Origin: Litorimonas sp964565335
GTDB lineage: Bacteria; Pseudomonadota; Alphaproteobacteria; Caulobacterales; Maricaulaceae
DNA: 64,000 nucleotides
Reading direction: 5' to 3'
NCBI GenBank assembly: GCA_964565335.1
Contig: CAZMEN010000007.1
Coordinates: forward strand, 1-64,000
The position numbers and the translations under genes were made by a program. The notes beneath the pieces are model-generated. The model saw nothing but the letters and a program-made list of their open reading frames with translations. It made no database searches and was not told the DNA's origin. Positions 16,895-25,891 of the stretch are shown one piece after another; position 1 is the stretch's first letter; each line of letters starts with the position of its first letter.

Positions 16895-17641
16895 GTGGCT
16901 GAGAAGCGTTTATATCATACGGTAGCAAACCGCATTATCGAATTAATTGACTCAGGTGTCTTTCCTCCGGGAAGCCGTTTACCCGGTGAGCGTGATTTGG
17001 CGGAGCAATTCGGCGTTAGCCGTGTGGCCGTTCGGGAGGCGGAGATTGCGCTACAGGCACAGGGTCGGCTCAAGATTAAAGTTGGGTCCGGGGCTTATGT
17101 TCTCGATGCGAGCGAGGTACCGCTAAATGGTTTGCCGAAAGTCGGCCCTTTTGAATTAACAGAAGCTCGGGCATTGTTCGAAGCCGAGTCAGCCGCTTTG
17201 GCAGCGCCCATTATAACCGATGAGAGCCTTCTCGAGCTTGAGCGTTACATTGATATCATGTCTGGGAAAATCCAGGGGGAAATGAGCGCAGATGACGCCG
17301 ATGAGGCTTTTCACCTCACAATTGCCAAGGCCACAAATAATCACGCAATCGTGTTTGTGATTGACGCTATGTGGAAGATGCGAACCGAAGCAGCAGAGCT
17401 GCAAAGAGTATATAAAAAGGTCTGTGACAAGGATTCGAGTCACCGTGAGGATGAACATAAGGCCATATTGGTGGCTTTAAAACAGCGCGATTCTTCGGCG
17501 GCCCGTATCGCTATGAGGGCCCATTTCACACGGATGATTGAGGCATTGCTCGTCGCGTCTGAAGAGGAGGCCTATCAGGAAGTTAAGCGCAAGGCCTCAG
17601 AGAGTCGGTCGCGTTTCCTCCTAACGAAGCAAATCTCCTGA
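16895..17641 (+). CDS. GntR-family transcriptional regulator, FadR subfamily (alginate regulon)
   Basis: A 248-residue regulator. The N-terminal winged helix-turn-helix (about 5-72) has the GntR signature PPGSRLPGERDLAEQFGVSR followed by VAVREAEIALQAQG. The C-terminal FCD ligand-binding domain (about 85-225) includes EAFHLTIAKATNN and HREDEHKAIL, which carry the histidines that usually bind a metal and a carboxylate ligand. The likely effector is an unsaturated uronate or KDG-type intermediate, by analogy with other uronate regulators. The start is GTG with AGGA six bases upstream. The matching palindromes at 10073, 13435 and 52713 and half-sites at 16845 and 17650 define a probable regulon. 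Confidence 0.88.
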   Translation: MAEKRLYHTVANRIIELIDSGVFPPGSRLPGERDLAEQFGVSRVAVREAEIALQAQGRLKIKVGSGAYVLDASEVPLNGLPKVGPFELTEARALFEAESAALAAPIITDESLLELERYIDIMSGKIQGEMSADDADEAFHLTIAKATNNHAIVFVIDAMWKMRTEAAELQRVYKKVCDKDSSHREDEHKAILVALKQRDSSAARIAMRAHFTRMIEALLVASEEEAYQEVKRKASESRSRFLLTKQIS

Positions 17642-17686
17642 TTATCTATACCAATATTCAAAATTGGTTTTAATTATTGGTTGACA
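17640..17686 (+). promoter_or_regulatory. Promoter and half-operator of the PL6-PL17 operon
   Basis: TTGACA (17681-17686) is followed after 17 bases by GATATT (17704-17709). Upstream lies a right half-site ACCAATA (17650-17656) whose left arm (GATTATC, 17640-17646) is degenerate. The dyad centre at 17648 is 33 bp from TTGACA, as at the receptor promoters. Further ATTGG copies sit at 17663 and 17676, so several half-sites flank the -35 box. Confidence 0.6.
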
Positions 17687-17785
17687 CACCGGCATAATTT
17701 TTCGATATTTCAAACAATCAGAAAAATATTAATGAGGTGAGGTACGCGGTTAAGCTACTGTCTTGCGATGCTTGGGGATTGGGAC

Positions 17786-20041
17786 ATGTCAGCGCTTTTG
17801 AAACGTTTGAGTTATATGACGCTCCTTCCGCTCGGCCTAATGGTCGCGGGGTGCGGCGCGTCAAATGAAGGTCTGACCGTTAAGGATCAAGACGCTTTTG
17901 CAGAGGCCGTCAAAAATGCGCAGCCCGGTGATGTCATCACCTTGGCGAACGGCACTTGGAATGATTTTGAAATCCTTTTCACTGGCAAAGGCGAAGCCGA
18001 TAACCCCATCACATTGACGGCCGAAACCAAAGGTAAAGTCATCCTGTCAGGGCAATCAAACTTGCGCCTAGCTGGTGAGTATCTGGAAGTTTCAGGGCTG
18101 GTCTTTAAGGACGGCTATACACCCACAAGTGAAGTTATCTCTTTTCGCGCGAGCAAAAATAATTTCGCCAATCATTCGCGTGTGACCGAAGTCGTTATCG
18201 ATAATTTTAACAATCCTGAGCGTCATGAGGTCGATTCCTGGGTAATGATGTATGGGAAGCATAACCGTTTCGACCAAAACCATCTTGTGGGTAAGAAAAA
18301 CAAGGGCGTCACAATGGCTGTTCGTCTGACAGAAGATGAGAGCCGCGAAAATTACCACCGTATCGATAACAACTATTTCGGCCCGCGTTCAATTCTAGGC
18401 TCAAATGGCGGAGAAACCTTACGTATTGGTACTAGCCATCATTCTCGGAAAGATAGCTATACAACGGTAGAAAATAATTATTTTTAAAGCGCGGATGGTG
18501 AGCTGGAAATCATCTCTAACAAGTCGGGGCGGAACGAATTTAAGAATAACACATTTTATGAATCTCGAGGCACGCTCACTATGCGGCACGGGAATAATAA
18601 TCTTGTCGAAGGCAATGTTTTCTTCGGTAATAATGCTGATCACACAGGGGGAATTCGGGTCATTAATGCGGGGCAAACGATCCGAAACAATTACATGGAG
18701 GGCCTTAAGGGTACGCGCTTTGGGGGCGCTTTAGTCGTGATGAACGGCGTACCTAACGGGCCAATCAATCGCTATGATCCGGTTAAAAATGCTCTCATTG
18801 AGAAAAATAGCCTTATCAATAGTGATAACATCCAATTGGGAGCGGGAAGTGACGAAGAACGAAGTGGCCCTCCGTCGGATAGCCGTTTTGAAGATAATCT
18901 GATTTATAATGATGATGGTCGGGATGTTTTTACTGTCTATGATGACATGTCCGGCATTGCTTTCAGTAACAACGTGTTGGGCCCGCAAGAACCACCGAGC
19001 TTTACGGATGGGTTTAAACGCGCGGATATTACATTAGAGCGCGCCGAGAATGGCTTGATGTATCCTGTAGGAGGTGTCGAAGTCGGTGTTTCTCGTGATA
19101 TTGCTGTGACTCAAAAAGAAACGACAGGGCCGTCTTGGTATCCTAAGGCCGAACCTATTATTGCCTTCGGTTCTGGTCAGACACACCGCGTTGAGCCAGG
19201 CAAGAATGCTATATTCGATACGGTGCGTAAAGCGGCTGCGGGCGATGTAATCGTTCTAAGTGCGGGCGATTATGTGGTCGGTAAGTTTCTTAAATTGGAT
19301 AAACCACTGACCTTTAAAGGTGAGGGTGATGTTAACCTGACCTTTGAACGTTCTGCCCTTTTCCAAATTGAAAATGGCGGTAGTTTGCAAATTATGGGTC
19401 TGGACATTTCGGGCGCAGATAGCCCTGATAACGCAGGTAATTCTGTAATTCGCACGAGCCCTTATTCCATGTTGGATAATTATCGACTGGAAATCATCGA
19501 TACGAATTTCTCCGATATTGATATCAATCATTCTTTCAACATTGTCTCAGTCGCTAAGGGGACCTTTGCTGATAACATCTTGATCAAAAACTCGACATTC
19601 AAAGACATTAGCGGGTCAGTTTTGAAGTTGAACAAAGAAGATGATGATTACGGCATTTATAATGCTGAATATGTGACGATTGAGAATTCTAAATTCGAAA
19701 ACATCGGACAAGAATTAATCAGTTTTTATAGGGGCGGTACGGATGAAAGTACCTTCGGCCCTCATTTCGAAATGCATAATTCAGAGGTCATCGGTGTTGG
19801 TTCTGATAAACGGAACAAATCAAAGTCATCGCTCCTGCTACACGGTGTTCAAGTCACGAATATCTCTGGCAACACATTTAAAGAGAGCAAGCCTTTCATA
19901 ATCAACCATACTGTGGGTGAGCCTAAAACTAAGATTTACGATAATAAGTTTAGCGAAGTGGCTGCGCCGCGTGTTGCTGAGTTAAATAGTGTTCTGGAGA
20001 ATACAGCCGTTATCAAAAATAATATGGGGCTTAATCCATGA
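17786..20041 (+). pseudogene. PL6-family alginate lyase lipoprotein interrupted by an in-frame TAA
   Basis: One 752-codon frame encodes a two-domain PL6 (chondroitinase B-type parallel beta-helix) lyase. A single TAA at 18485-18487 breaks it. The frame before and after is the same, and no other stop or shift occurs. The N-terminus (ATG 17786, chosen over 17768 because of the GGGGATTGGG stretch just before it) gives a lipoprotein signal with Cys at VAGC. The first part contains NGGETLRIGTSHHS, the conserved PL6 catalytic region. The stop falls between ENNYF and ADGELEIISNKSG, where PL6 enzymes normally continue without a break, usually with an acidic residue. Possible explanations are a recent nonsense mutation, a base error in the draft, or readthrough. 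The second half (from about 18581) carries the rest of the first helix and a second beta-helix domain. Its end overlaps the PL17 start. Confidence 0.85.
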
Positions 20042-22230
20042 TGCGCAAATTATTCTATGTCACTGCAGCAGCCAGTCTTACTGCCATGACGATATCTGGC
20101 TGTAATGTTGAAACGCCAAAATCTGTTTCGCAAAATTCAGCGTCTCACTCTGTTTATCAAGGCGTGACTTTTGATACGGTGTTGCAGGCTGCTCAAAAGA
20201 AACTTGATGCCCAGATGGCTTTGCCGATGACTATTCCTGTGCCGAAAGACCCAGGCGGCGGCTATACCCATGAAAAGCATAAAGCCAATTCCACGTTAAT
20301 CTATGAAGCGGGGCAAATTTACAAACTCGGCGGCGAAGAAAAATATGCGGATTATGTCGGCAAGTTCCTGCTCGCCTATGCTGATGTTTATCCCGGCTGG
20401 GAATTGCATCCCGCCAAAAAAGAGCAATCACCGGGCCGTATGTTCTGGCAGAACTTAAATGAAAGCATGTTTCTGCTAAATATTTCTCAGAGCTACGCCG
20501 CGATTAAAGACACGCTGACCCAAGAGCAGCGCGATAAAATCGAAACAGATTTACTTCGGAATATGGCGGACTTCCTCTCGGTTGGGGCTCCGGAAACATT
20601 TAACAAAGTGCACAATCACGGAACATGGGCGACCGCTGCTGTCGGCCTTACGGGCTACGCTATTGGCTATGATGAATATGTTCAGCAAGCCTTGTTGGGC
20701 CTTGATAAATCGGGCGAGGCGGGTTTCCTCAAACAAATGGACGTGCTGTTCTCGCCGGAAGGCTATTACAATGAGGGGCCTTATTACCAGCGCTTCGCTA
20801 TGATGCCATTTGTGATTTTTGCGCAGGAAGTTCAGCGCAATAATCCGGAGATCAAAATCTTTGAAAAGCGCGACGGTATTTTGATGACGGCCATCTACGC
20901 GCTCATACAGCAAAATTATGGGGGGCTGTTTTTCCCCATTAATGACGCGATTAAAGATAAAGGTATCGCGACCAGAGAGCTCGTGCACGGTGTTGCTATT
21001 GCCTATGATTTGACGGGTGATAAAGGTTTGCTATCCGTGGCTCAGGCGCAAGGGCGTTTCATGCTCACACCTGAAAGCCGTAAGGTTTCGAGAGACCTCG
21101 CCGCCGGAAAAGCCGAACCTTTCGATTACAACACAATGCGGCTTGGCGACGGGGTAGATGGTACAGAGGGCGCGCTGGATATTCTTCGCGCTTCCAAAGA
21201 CCCCAATGATTTGGTTGTTGTGGCCAAGAACACCTCGCAAGGTCTCGGCCACGGTCACTTCGATAAAATGGGAATCTTGGTTTATGATCAAGGGAAAGAG
21301 GTTTTCCCTGATTACGGCGCGGCTCGTTTTCTCAATATCGAAGCGAAATATGGCGGTCATTATCTTGCGGAAAATAACAAATACGCGAAACAGACAATAG
21401 CGCATAGTGCCCTCGTCGTTGACGAGACGAGCCATTTCAATGGCGATGTTCGGGTCGGCAATAAAAATGCTCCGATTCTTGGGCCATTTGTAAACGATAG
21501 CGATCTGAAAATCACAACGGCCTCAATTGAAACAGCATATGACGATGTTGCCTTTGATCGCACTGTTGCGATTATCAAAGATAAGGCTTTTGAGAATCCG
21601 GTCATTATTGATTTGGTCGAAGCGCATTCGGAAGGCATTCATCAATATGATCTGCCTTTTCATTATAATGGGCAGCTCATTGATACGAATTTCGAGTTAG
21701 CAGCCTATGCTGATACACGCTCGCCTTTGGGGTACAAGAACGGGTATGAATATTTGTGGAAGGTCGCGGCCAGCAAAGCCGTGGAGGGTCTTTCCCAAGT
21801 TACATTCCTACTGGATTCGCGTTTCTATTCAGTGACGTCGTCAGTGCCGAAAAATACCGAGGTTATCTTCACTGAAACAGGTGCAAATGATCCGAATTTC
21901 AACTTACGGCGCGAGCCGGGTTTCATATTGCGCAGCCGCAAAGCGGACGGTGTTTCTTATGCGTCTGTAATCGAGCCGCATGGAGAATATAATGGAACAG
22001 TTGAATATACGCTGGAGAGTTACAGCCGCGTCAAATCCGTAAAGCATTTTGAAAACGGTGGGGACGAACTTATTTTAGTGGAAACGAAGGCCGGCGAAGT
22101 TGTTGGTCTTGGCATTTCAGGTGATGCTGATAAAGCTAACGAACATTCAATCGACGCATTGGGCAAAACATATAGCTGGAATGGGCCTTATAAATTATTC
22201 CACTCCGCCGCGCACAAAGAGGAAAATTAA
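20038..22230 (+). CDS. PL17 oligoalginate lyase (exolytic), lipoprotein
   Basis: A 730-residue enzyme that cuts alginate oligomers to unsaturated monouronate. The signal peptide ends with a lipobox (TISGC, Cys22), so it is probably anchored on the periplasmic face. An alpha/alpha-toroid N-terminal domain (about 45-350) holds the catalytic pair N193-H194 in VHNHGTW and the tyrosines of EGPYYQRF (about Y249/Y250), as in characterised PL17 enzymes. The C-terminal half is a heparinase II/III-like beta-sandwich with GLGHGHFDKMGILVYDQGKE. The ATG overlaps the PL6 stop (ATGA), so translation is coupled and the PL6 nonsense codon may also affect it. Confidence 0.93.
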   Translation: MMRKLFYVTAAASLTAMTISGCNVETPKSVSQNSASHSVYQGVTFDTVLQAAQKKLDAQMALPMTIPVPKDPGGGYTHEKHKANSTLIYEAGQIYKLGGEEKYADYVGKFLLAYADVYPGWELHPAKKEQSPGRMFWQNLNESMFLLNISQSYAAIKDTLTQEQRDKIETDLLRNMADFLSVGAPETFNKVHNHGTWATAAVGLTGYAIGYDEYVQQALLGLDKSGEAGFLKQMDVLFSPEGYYNEGPYYQRFAMMPFVIFAQEVQRNNPEIKIFEKRDGILMTAIYALIQQNYGGLFFPINDAIKDKGIATRELVHGVAIAYDLTGDKGLLSVAQAQGRFMLTPESRKVSRDLAAGKAEPFDYNTMRLGDGVDGTEGALDILRASKDPNDLVVVAKNTSQGLGHGHFDKMGILVYDQGKEVFPDYGAARFLNIEAKYGGHYLAENNKYAKQTIAHSALVVDETSHFNGDVRVGNKNAPILGPFVNDSDLKITTASIETAYDDVAFDRTVAIIKDKAFENPVIIDLVEAHSEGIHQYDLPFHYNGQLIDTNFELAAYADTRSPLGYKNGYEYLWKVAASKAVEGLSQVTFLLDSRFYSVTSSVPKNTEVIFTETGANDPNFNLRREPGFILRSRKADGVSYASVIEPHGEYNGTVEYTLESYSRVKSVKHFENGGDELILVETKAGEVVGLGISGDADKANEHSIDALGKTYSWNGPYKLFHSAAHKEEN

Positions 22231-22232
22231 TC

Positions 22233-22592
22233 ATGCAAAGTTCTAATTTTGTATTCGACAAAGATGTCCCAAAAGAAGATGTGGATCCAGGGATTAAGCG
22301 ACAAATTTTGAGTCACAGTGACGATATTATGCTCGTTAAGGCGACGTTTGAAACTGGGGCAGAGGGTTATATGCATGAGCATTACCATAGCCAGATTGCG
22401 TATGTGGAAAGCGGTGTCTTTGATGTGACTGTAGATGGCGAAACAAAAAGATTAAAGGCGGGCGACAGTTTTTTAATGACGCCTCACGTCATGCATGGGG
22501 CAATCTGCATAGAAGCGGGCGTATTACTCGACATGTTCTCGCCTATCCGCGAAGATTTTTTTGAGAATTATAAAAAGGGAAATTTCTCTTAA
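22233..22592 (+). CDS. kdgF: Cupin protein KdgF (linearises unsaturated uronate)
   Basis: A 119-residue single-domain cupin. The metal site is visible as H48, H50 and Q54 in MHEHYHSQIAYVESG, and H88 in PHVMHGA. This is the set seen in KdgF, which speeds ring opening of 4,5-unsaturated monouronates from alginate and pectin to DEH/DKI. The gene starts 2 bases after the PL17 stop, exactly where KdgF is found in alginate operons. No signal peptide is visible. Other small cupins are possible on sequence alone, but the context makes KdgF the best call. Confidence 0.87.
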   Translation: MQSSNFVFDKDVPKEDVDPGIKRQILSHSDDIMLVKATFETGAEGYMHEHYHSQIAYVESGVFDVTVDGETKRLKAGDSFLMTPHVMHGAICIEAGVLLDMFSPIREDFFENYKKGNFS

Positions 22593-22709
22593 AGAGTAAT
22601 TTTCAGCGTAATTTGGACGTAAGGTCGGCGAAGAATAGAGGCATTGGTTGCCTTGTTAAATTATCAAACCGACGCATCAATAAATAAAAAGGGCAATAGG
22701 GGAAACATT

Positions 22710-24050
22710 ATGGCGGATACAATCCAAACGAAGCGCAAGACCAAGGGGAAGCTCAGATGGGCTGTTGTTGGTCTTGTGGCTTTGGCGACTATTATTAATT
22801 ATATTGATCGCCAGACGTTGAGCGTTTTGTGGCCAACGGAGATTGCGCCCGAGCTTTTCCCCGATATGGATGCGGACGGGCATAAGGGTCTCTATGCTCA
22901 AATTTCTATTGTTTTCGTTTTTGCTTACGCCTTTGGCCAAGCCATTTTCGGAAAGATATTTGATTGGATAGGCACGCGCTTAGGCTTTGTACTGTCCATC
23001 GCCGTTTGGTCGCTGGCGACAATCGCTCATGCTTTTGCAAAAGGTGTTACTTCATTCGCCATTGCGCGGGGTGTGTTGGGCGTCGCGGAAGCGGGCAACT
23101 GGCCCGGCGCAGCTAAAGCCAATGCTGAATGGTTTCCAGTTAATGAGCGAGCCTTTGCGCAGGGTATATTTAACTCTGGCGCCGCGATTGGCGGTATTAT
23201 TTCTATCCCGCTGATCGGTTACCTGGCTTTGTTCTTTAGCTGGCAGTTTATTTTCATTGCTGTGGGGGCTTTGGGCCTCATATGGCTAATTCCTTGGTTG
23301 GTGATTGTGAAGGCTCCGCCGAAATATCATTCTTGGATTACAGATGATGAGCGCGATTACATTCTAAGTGGTCAACCTAATGAAGATTTGAACGAAGATG
23401 GCAATGTTGACGGTGGGTATAATCCAAACACAGCCGAGCTTTTAACACGCAAGCAAAGTTGGGGGGTTATTATCGCCTCTGCAGCGATTGATCCGATTTG
23501 GTGGTTGTTCATCGTATGGATCCCGACCTATTTGTTTGAAGTCCATGGCTTTAACATGAAAGACTTGGTTGTCAGTGGTTGGGTGCCTTATGTCGGTGCA
23601 ATGTTTGGTGCTTGGTTCGGTGGCCTCTTGGCTCAAAACCGGATTGAGTCTGGATGGACCGTTGATAAAACACGTAAATTCGTAATCACTTTAGGCTGTT
23701 TAATCATGCTACCTTGTCTCTTGGCGCTTAGCGTTGCGGCGACGCCGGTCTTGGCCTTGACATTGATGTTCTTAATCTTGTTCGGCTTCCAAACAGCTAT
23801 CGGTAACGTACAAACTTTGCCGAGTGATTTTTACGGTGGGAAGACTGTCGGTACGCTGTCAGGCTTTGCCGGAATGGCGGCTAAACTTGCCGGTGCCGGT
23901 ATTATTGCCTTGGTTCCGATCATGACGGTTGGCGGAAACTACTTCTCCATCTTCATTTTAGGCGCTGTAATGGCCCTAACGGCGATTGCTGCCGTATGGC
24001 TTTTATGTGGGCATATTGCTCCGCTTAAGCCGAAAGATTATGCAAAGTAG
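22710..24050 (+). CDS. MFS transporter, hexuronate (ACS/ExuT-like) family
   Basis: A 446-residue carrier with 12 predicted membrane helices. The ATG at 22710 has AGGGGA seven bases upstream; the longer frame to 22644 adds an implausible TTG-initiated leader. Family marks are NYIDRQTLSVL in helix 1, the RGVLGVAEAGNWPGAAKANAEWFP stretch of anion:cation symporters (about 110-135), and a charged central loop. It is likely to bring DEH or unsaturated uronate across the inner membrane. It is the fourth gene of the alginate operon, 117 bases after kdgF. Confidence 0.9.
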   Translation: MADTIQTKRKTKGKLRWAVVGLVALATIINYIDRQTLSVLWPTEIAPELFPDMDADGHKGLYAQISIVFVFAYAFGQAIFGKIFDWIGTRLGFVLSIAVWSLATIAHAFAKGVTSFAIARGVLGVAEAGNWPGAAKANAEWFPVNERAFAQGIFNSGAAIGGIISIPLIGYLALFFSWQFIFIAVGALGLIWLIPWLVIVKAPPKYHSWITDDERDYILSGQPNEDLNEDGNVDGGYNPNTAELLTRKQSWGVIIASAAIDPIWWLFIVWIPTYLFEVHGFNMKDLVVSGWVPYVGAMFGAWFGGLLAQNRIESGWTVDKTRKFVITLGCLIMLPCLLALSVAATPVLALTLMFLILFGFQTAIGNVQTLPSDFYGGKTVGTLSGFAGMAAKLAGAGIIALVPIMTVGGNYFSIFILGAVMALTAIAAVWLLCGHIAPLKPKDYAK

Positions 24051-24070
24051 CAGTAATTAATAAGTAATTT

Positions 24071-24105
24071 GAGCCGCCTCGAGCCAATATGGGTTGAGGC
24101 GTCTC
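24071..24105 (+). other. Hairpin after the MFS gene
   Basis: CGCCTC (24075-24080) pairs with GAGGCG (24096-24101), and the pairing extends inward with mostly complementary bases (GAGCC against GGGTT). No T-run follows, so it is more likely an RNA-processing or attenuation element between the carrier and the reductase than a full terminator. Confidence 0.4.
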
Positions 24106-24177
24106 ACTATATTGAAATCGTAAATGGTATGGCTTTGAATTAGCTGAGAGAATACCGAAAATACTAGGAGTAAGTTA

Positions 24178-25059
24178 ATGTCTAAACCAGTCATAGGTTT
24201 CATCGGTCTCGGCCTGATGGGCGGCAACATGGTCGAAAATCTTCAGAAGCGAGGATTTGAGGTCATCGTTATGGATTTGAATAAAGACGCAGTCCAAAAG
24301 GTCCTTGACCGCGGTAACGCGAGTGAGGCTAAATCACCTAAAGAGTTAGCGGAGAAAGCTGACATTGTTGAGCTTTGCCTAACGACGTCTGCCGTTGTTG
24401 AAAAAATTGTCTATGACGATAACGGTATTCTAGCGGGTATCAAAAAAGGCTCTGTCCTGATTGATTTTGGTACGTCTATCCCTGCATCGACGAAAAAAAT
24501 TGGCGCCGCTTTGGCTGAAAAAGGTGTGGGCATGATTGACGCGCCTCTTGGCCGTACGCCGGCTCACGCGAAAGACGGCCTTCTGAATATTATGGCGGCT
24601 GGAGATAAAGCCACATTTGATAAGTATGAAGGCATGCTTAAAGAGCAGGGCGAGAATGTGTTCTACCTCGGAGCGCTCGGCGCCGGTCATACCACCAAGC
24701 TGATCAACAACTTTATGGGCATGACAACCGTTACGGCGATGTCGCAAGCTTTTGCCGCTGCTGAACTGGCGGGCGTCGATCGTCAGCAGCTTTATGATAT
24801 TATGTCATCTGGTCCGTCTAACTCACCATTCATGAAGTTCTGTAAGAATTACGCTGTCGACGGTGTGAGTGACCTCGGTTTCTCCATTAACAATGCCAAT
24901 AAAGATTTGGGCTATTTCGCGCAAATGGTCTCTGATTTAGGCTCTGTTTCTTTGGTCGCTGAAGCGACATCAAAGAGCTTACAGGCGGCCGTTGATGCGG
25001 GCATGGGCAATGGCAATGTTCCAGAAATCTTCGATTATTTCGTGAAACTAAAGAAATAA
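24178..25059 (+). CDS. DEHU reductase-like NAD(P)-dependent dehydrogenase
   Basis: A 293-residue member of the 3-hydroxyisobutyrate/tartronate-semialdehyde reductase family. The nucleotide loop is GFIGLGLMGGNM (about 8-19), the substrate loop DAPLGRTPAHAKDG (about 121-134), and the catalytic lysine lies in GAGHTTKLINN (about 173). In alginate loci this family reduces 4-deoxy-L-erythro-5-hexoseulose uronate (DEH) to 2-keto-3-deoxygluconate, which the kinase at 25892 then uses. The position between the uronate carrier and eda supports that role rather than valine catabolism. AGGAG lies 8 bases before the ATG. Confidence 0.87.
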   Translation: MSKPVIGFIGLGLMGGNMVENLQKRGFEVIVMDLNKDAVQKVLDRGNASEAKSPKELAEKADIVELCLTTSAVVEKIVYDDNGILAGIKKGSVLIDFGTSIPASTKKIGAALAEKGVGMIDAPLGRTPAHAKDGLLNIMAAGDKATFDKYEGMLKEQGENVFYLGALGAGHTTKLINNFMGMTTVTAMSQAFAAAELAGVDRQQLYDIMSSGPSNSPFMKFCKNYAVDGVSDLGFSINNANKDLGYFAQMVSDLGSVSLVAEATSKSLQAAVDAGMGNGNVPEIFDYFVKLKK

Positions 25060-25089
25060 TTGAAGGTCAATCCCTGACTTGAATTCTAA

Positions 25090-25174
25090 CATCCAAAGGA
25101 AAACTTATCACTTTTGGATGGTATGAAAAGATAAAGGGGCTCAATGCGGTGCAACCGGGTTGAGCCCCCTTTAA
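25090..25174 (+). terminator. Hairpin pair and terminator after the DEHU reductase
   Basis: Two stem-loops are visible. CATCCAAAGG / CTTTTGGATG spans 25090-25120. The stronger GGGGCTCAA / TTGAGCCCC is extended by flanking A-T pairs and ends in TTT (25133-25172). The second is a good intrinsic terminator, separating the lyase-carrier-reductase genes from eda-kdgK. Confidence 0.8.
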
Positions 25175-25250
25175 TAAATGAAGGCTTGGCCTTCCCTTTA
25201 CGAACATCGTGTTACTTAAATCGTGACCTTATTCCTTACGGATAAAAGAT

Positions 25251-25880
25251 ATGACTAAACTTATAAACTCTCTTGAAAACAAACGGGTTGTACCTCTTGT
25301 GCAATCTGATGACCCAAAGACTGCGTTGAAGATTTCAGAGGCTTTGCTTGAAGGCGGGCTGGATGTTTTGGAAGTTGTCTTGCGCACGGATGCTGCCATG
25401 GATTGCTTGGAAGCGATCGCGAAGGAATTTCCGAACGCGCATGTCGGGGCAGGGACCGTGCTGAGCGCTGATCAATCCAAAGAAGTTATTCAGCGCGGGG
25501 CCAGTTTCATTGTCTCGCCTGGCCTGAATGTGGCTTCTGTGAAAGTTGCAGGCGATTCCAGTGTTCCAATCTTGCCTGGAATTTCGACGGCGACAGAATT
25601 GCAACAAGCTTGGAACTTGGGTCTTCGGACTGTGAAGCTATTCCCGGCGAGCCTCGTTGGCGGTCCTCCCATGCTCAAAGCGCTATCATCAGTATTTCGC
25701 GATGTGCGTTTTATGCCAACCGGCGGCGTAAGTCCGTCTAACCTTAAAGACTATTTGGCCATTCCTGCGGTACTTGCCTGCGGCGGATCTTGGCTCACGC
25801 CCAAAGATGCCATTGCGAATGGCGATTTTGGGGCAATTACAAAATTGGCGAAAGACGCGATTGCCATCGCGCAAACTTAG
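25251..25880 (+). CDS. eda: KDPG aldolase (2-dehydro-3-deoxy-phosphogluconate aldolase)
   Basis: A 209-residue class I aldolase of standard length that splits 2-keto-3-deoxy-6-phosphogluconate to pyruvate and glyceraldehyde-3-phosphate. The proton-transfer glutamate is E41 in LEVVLRT, and the Schiff-base lysine is K129 in VKLFPAS. The phosphate-binding segments PTGGVSPSNLKDYL and GGSWL are near the C-terminus. It lies directly after the alginate operon terminator and 11 bases before the KDG kinase gene, so the last two pathway steps are co-transcribed. Confidence 0.94.
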   Translation: MTKLINSLENKRVVPLVQSDDPKTALKISEALLEGGLDVLEVVLRTDAAMDCLEAIAKEFPNAHVGAGTVLSADQSKEVIQRGASFIVSPGLNVASVKVAGDSSVPILPGISTATELQQAWNLGLRTVKLFPASLVGGPPMLKALSSVFRDVRFMPTGGVSPSNLKDYLAIPAVLACGGSWLTPKDAIANGDFGAITKLAKDAIAIAQT

Positions 25881-25891
25881 TGGATAATTAA

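Noticed and set aside
18581..20041. Second half of the PL6 gene as a separate protein starting at ATG 18581
   Set aside because: It is in the same frame as the first half, has no ribosome-binding site or signal peptide, and starts in the middle of a conserved beta-helix segment. It is the 3' part of the interrupted lyase.
22643..22648. Single ATTGG(T) half-site before the MFS gene as an operator
   Set aside because: Only one arm is present, with no partner or TTGACA box at the expected distance; likely chance.
24178..25059. Second 3-hydroxyisobutyrate dehydrogenase for valine catabolism
   Set aside because: The substrate loop differs from mmsB and the gene sits between uronate transporter and eda, so a DEHU reductase-like role fits better.
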